Source of the DNA: Albifimbria verrucaria
Taxonomy: Eukaryota > Ascomycota > Sordariomycetes > Hypocreales > Stachybotryaceae
DNA length: 64,000 nucleotides
Assembly (NCBI GenBank): GCA_020081605.1
Contig: JAHREC010000062.1
Location: 4,025,758-4,089,757 of the forward strand
Direction: 5' to 3'
The position numbers and the translations under genes were made by a program. The notes beneath the pieces were generated by a model. It made no database searches, was not told the DNA's origin, and saw nothing but the letters and a program-made list of their open reading frames with translations. Below, piece by piece: positions 57,862 to 64,000 of the stretch (positions are counted from its first letter, which is position 1; every line of letters starts with the position of its first letter).

Positions 57862-59912
57862 TCATCTTCGCTTAATCGTAACCTGAGTGTTCTCGTAGGG
57901 GTAAATAAATGTGCGCCATGAAAAGTAGCGTTCAGCCTTTGGATCTACTAGCTGGATGTCATACTTTGTGATAAGAGTACCAATCATGAGTTTGATGGCT
58001 GCTGACGCATACCATCGCCCAGTGCTACAGCCAATAACGATCAGTATAAGGTAACTAATTGTTGTACAAGAGCCTAAAAGGACAAATATATGATATAACA
58101 CTTACCAGGCAGCTTTTCCTGTGCCCCATTGTTGCCAGTCGGAGAGGTCTGTATAGGCAGAGGACTTGCCGACCTCTGGGATCTTGAAACTCCTGGTCTT
58201 TGATGAAGTCTTTAAGCCGTTCATGGTTTGCTCAGCATATTGAAGCACCTCCGGCTTCACAAAGCGAAAGGCGTAAAATTCATCTGCTTCTGCCCATATG
58301 GCGGGGTCTCTGTTCATACCCTTTGGAGCAGAGCAGACCCAGTCGCCTGGGTTGACCATGGTTCCATCGGAAAACGAGAACGGTTTTAGAACCTTCCTGC
58401 GAGTACTTACTGCACAATGAAGTAAGTTTGTTAGTATTGGACAACACAACAGCAAGAGTATAGATTTTAGTTGCCAGACATACCAGATTCAATAGGATTG
58501 AATCTTGCTGATTCCTTCAAGAAGCTGTCCATAAGAGGAAATATTTGTCCCCAGATTTTTCGAAAGTTTCCCAACTAGTTTGACTGATTTCCTGACGCAA
58601 CACATCGACATACTCAGGGTGGTCACAAAGATCAAAGAGGGCGGCGCAGGCGGTGGTAGATGCGATGTGCACAGAACCAAACCAAACTGCAATGAGCTCG
58701 TGTACTACCCGTATAGGAGTCCAGGGCTTGTGTTTTGGAGAGTGATCCATTATCCACTGTATGCAGTCACTCTTTTTGGAATGTCCTGTCCTTGCTGTCT
58801 AAGCTCTTGCTCTTGGAAGCGTTCCGAGACGATTCGGAGCAAGGTTTCGGTCAGAATTGTGCTTGACTTGAGGCGGCTAGATAGGAATTTGCCAATAGGG
58901 CTTCAGATATAAGACCAAAGTAAGCATATTGAATCAATTAATCATGCAGTACAAAGATGGGCCAAGAGCAAGACTGACTTGTAGAGTACGTGCGGCATCA
59001 CGCGCAGGATTTCGGCGATGATTAAAGTATGCTCAATCATTAATCTACCAGCTCTGAGGAAGTTCTCATCTCGCCCTGATTTTCATCATAATGAATCAGC
59101 ATCTGGGATTCAGAGTCATTAGAGGGTTTCTCACCTAGTTCTGGACCGAAGAATGCATGGGCGTTGGATCTCGTTACTGCTCCAATGATGGCTGGGAAGA
59201 TGGCGCCATGCTTGATACCTGGAACAGGGAAAAGATCAAAAGACTGTAAGTATTTTTCAGGGGATGTGTTAGGGATTACCATTCGCCACCCGATATGAAT
59301 CGAAAAGTTGGTCAAAGAAAGCCCCAGATCACGACGAATCGTAGGCAGAAGAACAGGCAGATGGGCTGCAAGGCTCACACGCAGCGTGTTCTGCAGTGGT
59401 GCACCATCTGAGCCTCTTTTATCCATCCAGTTGAAGGAGGTCATGGTATGTTTTGGTTGCAATATCTCTTTTGATGCAGCTAGTAGAGAAAGGGTATTCT
59501 CTGGGGCGGCGTTGATCTCCTTGATGTGCTTCCAGTTTGATACTAAAATCATGGTATTATTTGGAGTCACCACGGGAAATGGGGCACCTTTGGACTTATA
59601 TATGTAGTATATCAGCAGCTGCACGAAAAGGGCTCCCTTATGAAGCAATGCTATTCTGAAAGGACTGAATACCTTTTCAAATGCTGTTTGGATGATTGCG
59701 GGTCCTCTAATTAGAAAAGCCCATGCCTTGAATCGCACGGTCAATACTTGAGCAATACGCCGGTATAGAGGTAGTTTTCTCTTTTGTTTATTGCCTCGTC
59801 CATCTGTCTCGAAAAGGTAGTAATCCAAGAAGAGATCATGAACATGAAGGCAATGCAAGACCCCCAGCAAGGCGGTTCCAACCGGATTGCTTAGTGATAA
59901 TAGAACCAACAT
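57862..59912 (-). CDS. Cytochrome P450 monooxygenase
   Basis: Membrane-bound haem oxygenase, probably of secondary metabolism or detoxification. Exons on the minus strand: 59912-58979, 58900-58484, 58409-58106, 58024-57862; 606 aa restored. K-helix ExxR is in LKESARFNP; the haem-binding loop WGTGKAACTGRW carries the axial Cys, with CTGR in place of the usual CPGR. The I-helix region reads FGSVHIASTTACAALFDL. TPNNTMILVSNWKHIKEINA and ILQPKHTMTSFNW resemble fungal P450s of the ent-kaurene-oxidase-like group. About 100 residues precede the usual P450 N-terminus and include extra hydrophobic stretches, so the true start may be internal. One-base losses: GGG near 59078, AAAAA near 58770, TTT near 58543. 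Confidence 0.88.
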
Positions 59913-60581
59913 GATTAAGCAATAATGATTTGACGAATGGTTGTTAAACTGTACGAAAGTACAGCCGAGATATCCAAATAGGTTTGCGTCACCCGTGGTA
60001 AGTCATTTCCGTCACCAAGATGGTGCCTGTTTATAACAATTTATACTTGGAGCAGCATTTGTGGGCAATCCACAGCCCCAAAAACCAAATTTGCTCTCAG
60101 GAAAGCTACTAACACTGCTCCATGCATGCCCCTTAGAGCTCAGGTATTGTCCCAACACCACGGTAGGTTTTCCACAGTGTAAGATCTGCGGGATAAAGGG
60201 GAAAAGAGGGGCTTTGCCACAAAATTATCGGGATCAGAGATGCCAACACCCCGGGTTGGTCCAACACCAGTCACGGCTTGCATAATCTGTTGTAAGAGCA
60301 ACAATATCACCAACTACAGACCAGGAATACTCATGCCCGTAGCGGCTGTAGCCTAGCTCCTGGATAGAACTCAAGAAAAGTGTGGGTGGCATTTCTGCAT
60401 GTCTTCACCAGGTCTAATCCAATCAAAGAAAGTCTTATTCCTTGCTAATCTTCATTAACCTGTGCCTCTGTTTGAGCCCCTTCTGCAACCCGTATCCCAC
60501 ACTCTCTGGGCCAACCGCAGATTCAACATACGACTCCATGCCCACCCTAGCAAAGAATCAAGACTGGAGACAGACAGGCTG
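59913..60581. other. Intergenic, P450 upstream
   Basis: Promoter side of the P450 gene and 3' side of the next gene. No coding signal. Confidence 0.45.
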
Positions 60582-60997
60582 TTAGCGGCTCTTACGGTCA
60601 TCAGACCTGAGGCCTTGGGTCCAGCCAAAGTACCCTGTAGCGCCAAAGGCAAAGGAACCAAAGAGCCGCACCCAAGCCCACTGCTTATCATCGCCGTGGA
60701 GCCAGACAACCATGAAGTCGTTGAGGCCAAGGAAGGCAGTGCCCATCAGAAACGTATCGCACACGTCATATTGACGGCGCCAGTAGAATACGTGCATGAG
60801 CAGACCGAGGAGAATGATACGACCTTGGCCCGCCATCCAAACGGGCCATGTCTCGGGGACGCTGGCGATCCTCGAGGGAGCCCATACAGCTCAATCAGGT
60901 TTCCAGCACCCTTGAGAGGGGTTAAGATTGCGCCGATGCAGTTGGCGCAAGCAAAGTAGAGGGCTGGAATGTGGGTTAGGCGAAAATCCTGGAACAT
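60582..60997 (-). CDS. Small integral membrane protein, DUF4267-like
   Basis: 138 aa restored, about four transmembrane helices: IPALYFACANCIGAILTPL, RIILLGLLMHVFYWRRQYD, DTFLMGTAFLGLNDFMVVWL, VRLFGSFAFGATGYFGWTQG. The pattern YGLP early, G-R-xx-LGLL-xx-FYWRRQY in the middle and D-xx-V-x-W-x-HG near the end matches my memory of the fungal DUF4267 family, function unknown. One C on the coding strand is missing near 60877-60879; restored, the join reads GLPSRIASVPETWPVWMAG. Start ATG 60997 chosen; a TTG-led extension is not used. Same strand as the P450. Confidence 0.65.
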
Positions 60998-61953
60998 GGT
61001 GACGAATTCTGTGTTTGTGGAGCGCAAGCAAGGATATAGAGGGCCGGGATCGCGTGAATGGGAGGCACTGATTGGTGTAGCGAGGGAGGTTTGTTACTCA
61101 AGGACAGGTAATGTTGTGTCGACGAGATTAAGAGAGTGGTGTTAAATAGTTGTGAGGTAACGCGGCGGTGTCGAAGAAGGAGAAGGCTAACGTCGCAATA
61201 CAAAAGACCGTCACATATACTACAGTTGCATTGCCAAACCAACATACAGATAAGGCTCGGCCCGCTGAACCAATCATGGGTAATTACTCACACCGTCGCG
61301 CCTCGTCTAATTGAATGCCCCAAGCCGTCAGACTGAATGTGACTACGGAAGCATGTTGGCTGCTTGGATATCCCGCTGCAAGTGCATGGGGCTTTCAGCC
61401 GATAAGTCATGTATTCGTTGGTATCTTTTGTTGACACCCATCTATTACGACCTCGGGCTGGTAGGTGAGTCCGCCAACAGCTGCAGATCCGGAAATACCC
61501 TGCTGCAGGTAGCTTTGAATGCAACCCAAATGACCCTTGTGCACACGCATTTTGAGTAAACGCCCGACAATACATTGAAGTACTTCTACTAATGCCTCCA
61601 AATACATGCCCTTGTTTGTTATACCCCCACCTCTCTCATAACGCCAAGACGTTGGTTGGTATGCCATTCGAGGCGCAGTTGTAGATGTACTCTTTGACCG
61701 GGTTTCATGCATCTCTGGTTTGTTGGCTGCTCGTTTGGAACAAGCCTAAGAATCCCACACGGTGGGAAGTTTGGCTACACAGCCTGCATCCACTTCGACT
61801 GTTCGCTGTCTCAGTCAACCCGGGCCATTCTTGCTCAAGTGCGCACTGCCTCGCCTCCAGCATGTCAAGCACAAACTCTCCATGAACCCCTCCTCTGACG
61901 AGGCAGTCAGATAATGCTGTATTCAAACTTCAATCTGCAATTCACCGGCAACT
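60998..61953. other. Divergent intergenic region DUF4267/MFS
   Basis: Nearly 1 kb between divergent genes. Short open frames overlap but none has a recognisable domain. Confidence 0.5.
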
Positions 61954-63687
61954 ATGACGCGCACTACGGATATGGGCGACCCCAAACCACATAATGTCCA
62001 AACGCCCGAACTGCTTGCCCAGTCTCCAAAAGAAAACGAAGTCCTTCAGCACGAACAGAGGCACTTGGAAGAGACTGAGGGATTCAAACATACTTGGCAG
62101 ATCATTGTGGTTGCCTCAATCCTCGCTACCTTAACATTTGTCTCTGGCATTGATGCAACAATTATCACCACCTCCTTGCCTACGATAACTCGCGAGATCA
62201 GCGGTGCGCGGGAATATGTCTGGGTAGTCCAGTCATATTTGTTCGCCTGTACGGTGCCCCAGCCATTCTACGGGCAGATGGCTAATATCTTCGGACGGCG
62301 AGGCCCTCTGCTAATCTCTGTCGCCCTATTCGCGCTCGGAAGCGGCATCGCGGGCGGTGCGAGAAACGTAGCGACACTCATCGCAGGCCGTATTGTTCAA
62401 GGCTTGGGCACCGGCGGCATCAATGTCCTCCCAGAAATTGTTGTCTGCGACCTAGTTCCACCGAGGCATCGTGGCGCGTACCTGAGCGCCATGCTCTCGA
62501 CGGCAGCCATAGGGAGCACCATCGGTCCTGTTATCGGTGGTGCCATAGCCCAAACCCATTGGCGATGGATCTTCTGGTTAAACCTTCCAATATCGGCAGT
62601 GGGCGCCATTGGTCTCTTCTTTCTTCTCAATGTAGAGCATCGCCAAGAGCATAGGCCGCGGAAATTGCTTGCTCGCCTTGACTCTCCAGGCATTGCAATT
62701 TTTGTTCCATCCATGGTGTCCCTGTTCTTTGCTCTCATCATGGGCGGCAGTGATGGATATCCTTGGAGCTCATGGAAAGTCATTTTACCTCTCATCCTTG
62801 GTCTTTTTGGCTGGATCGTTTTCCATATCCACCAGGGATCTCGTTTCTGCCAAGAGCCCAGTGTGCCACCACATCTATTCAAGAATCGCACATCAGCCAC
62901 GGCATTTGTCCTCATATTTCTAGCATCTGTGGTTGTTCAAGCAGTCAGCTACTTCTTGCCAATATATTTCCAGGCTCTAAAACGAGTCTCGCCGCTTACA
63001 TCTGGCGTCTATTTCCTGCCATTTGCCTTGGGTCTCCTGCCCTCTGGGAGTGTAGCAGCCACTGTCTTGTCCAAGACTGGGCAATACAAACCGTTGCACT
63101 GGGTTGGCTTTGCAATGCTTTCCATTGGAAGCGGGCTATTTTCAACCCTAAGTGAGAGATCAGGTCATGGCGAGTGGATTGGTTACCAACTCGTTGCTGC
63201 TTTTGGTGCGGGCTTCATCTTTACTGTAGCCTTGCCCTCAACTCTCGCTGAATTACCAGAAAAGGATGTAGCAACTGCTACAAGTACCTTTGCTTTTATC
63301 CGCGCTTTTGGATTGGTCTGGGGTGCCACCATGTCCTCAATCATATTCAATGGTCAAGTTAACAACTTCCTCAGTGGGGTTGAGGACTCGACTGCACGCA
63401 CCCGACTGGAAAGTGGGGCAGCATACACCTTTGCCTCTGGTAATGAGAATGGAGAGAGCCTGATAAATCAACTTGCTGAGCCGACCAAGAGCCAAGTTAT
63501 TCGTCTATACGACAAGGCATTGGGTACTGTCTGGTTAGTCTTCGTGGGCATAGCGGGTGTGGGGTTCGTGGCCACTTTTCTCATGAGACAGATTGCACTA
63601 CGCAAGCATCATGAGAAGGATGGCCATCTCTCTATTGAAGTAAAGGCTACTGGGGAAAACCCAGAGGAGCCCGAGAAGTATAGATAG
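61954..63687 (+). CDS. Major facilitator superfamily exporter (DHA2-type, about 14 helices)
   Basis: Proton-driven multidrug or metabolite efflux pump of the plasma membrane. Single uninterrupted exon, 577 aa, no frameshift. After a hydrophilic N-terminus of about 45 residues, the first helix contains FVSGIDATIITTSLPTI (motif D1 LD-x-TI-type). Motif A follows as GQMANIFGRRGPLLISVALF, then RIVQGLGTGGINVL (motif B, with the conserved Arg) and IGSTIGPVIGGAIAQTHWRW (motif C, antiporter signature). The C-terminal half holds helices such as AFVLIFLASVVVQAVSYFLP. The tail is hydrophilic. It is close to the P450 and DUF4267 genes and could export a product of that pathway. Confidence 0.92.
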   Translation: MTRTTDMGDPKPHNVQTPELLAQSPKENEVLQHEQRHLEETEGFKHTWQIIVVASILATLTFVSGIDATIITTSLPTITREISGAREYVWVVQSYLFACTVPQPFYGQMANIFGRRGPLLISVALFALGSGIAGGARNVATLIAGRIVQGLGTGGINVLPEIVVCDLVPPRHRGAYLSAMLSTAAIGSTIGPVIGGAIAQTHWRWIFWLNLPISAVGAIGLFFLLNVEHRQEHRPRKLLARLDSPGIAIFVPSMVSLFFALIMGGSDGYPWSSWKVILPLILGLFGWIVFHIHQGSRFCQEPSVPPHLFKNRTSATAFVLIFLASVVVQAVSYFLPIYFQALKRVSPLTSGVYFLPFALGLLPSGSVAATVLSKTGQYKPLHWVGFAMLSIGSGLFSTLSERSGHGEWIGYQLVAAFGAGFIFTVALPSTLAELPEKDVATATSTFAFIRAFGLVWGATMSSIIFNGQVNNFLSGVEDSTARTRLESGAAYTFASGNENGESLINQLAEPTKSQVIRLYDKALGTVWLVFVGIAGVGFVATFLMRQIALRKHHEKDGHLSIEVKATGENPEEPEKYR

Positions 63688-64000
63688 CCAGGCATTGTCA
63701 TGAGTAAGGCAACCATTGCAGGGATGAGCTTGCGGCATGAGCAGGTTAGGCAAGCTCTGTGTAGACCTGAAGCGCCGGGTCAGATGATTGTCCATAGGTT
63801 TACGTAAATTCACGTAGATACATGATACAGGAACCAATGCAAATGTTCCATCACGACAGTGGAACCTGCCGTCTCATGACCTCCATAGACAACTCTTTGT
63901 TCTTGAATTCTTAGTGGATGATACGGTGCTACATGTTCTTCCCCGTGCCAGTGTTGGTGGGCAATCTCGGCTCGGTCAATTTCATCAGCACAAGCGTAGT
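63688..64000. other. Downstream of MFS gene to window edge
   Basis: 3' region only; no coding signal seen. Confidence 0.45.

Noticed and set aside
1..64000. CRISPR array, insertion sequence or transposon terminal repeats
   Set aside because: No regularly spaced repeats, transposase or reverse transcriptase motifs, or inverted repeat pairs found by eye.

Overview
The window is nuclear DNA of a filamentous ascomycete, most likely a Sordariomycete (possibly Hypocreales). The evidence is short GT-AG introns of 46-100 nt, VAC8/Spg1/Snf4 orthologues of fungal type, HET-domain and ankyrin-CorA-like genes, and dispersed tRNAs, one with an intron. I name no species.

Layout. 1-37 kb is a gene-dense, GC-rich housekeeping region: imp1, vac8, snf4 (AMPK gamma), a large RhoGAP protein, a proline-rich unknown ORF next to RPA3, a bZIP factor, tRNA-Lys(CTT), mL38 and uL4m (divergent pair), PGS1 and NDUFA12 (divergent pair), nicotinamide nucleotide transhydrogenase, a small secreted Cys-rich protein, hem3, the glycine-cleavage H protein and the septation GTPase spg1/tem1. 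Eight of these products act in or next to mitochondria. From about 37 kb the DNA becomes more AT-rich and gene-poor, with accessory genes: tRNA-Ile(AAT), HET protein A, a small Tubby-C-like protein, HET protein B, a 1.4-kilo-residue ankyrin/CorA-like membrane protein, a secreted GH43 glycosidase, a decayed third HET gene, then a P450, a DUF4267-like membrane protein and an MFS exporter.

Quality of the sequence. Nearly every conserved gene carries one or more apparent frameshifts. In almost every case the frame is restored by adding one base to a short homopolymer (mostly C/G runs of 3-5). The same defect removes one base from the T loop of the tRNA. I read this as systematic homopolymer under-calling in the source assembly, not gene decay. 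I give exon models as they read after allowing for it, and list the positions. With those bases counted, the spliced lengths of the protein genes come out divisible by three, which supports the models. The HET pseudogene at 55.1-56.9 kb is different: it has four in-frame stop codons in one unbroken frame.

Function. The left part carries core mitochondrial translation, lipid, respiratory and redox genes plus cell-cycle, vacuole and energy signalling genes. The right part looks like an allorecognition/innate-response island (HET A, HET B, ankyrin-CorA) followed by a possible small metabolic set (P450, DUF4267, MFS).
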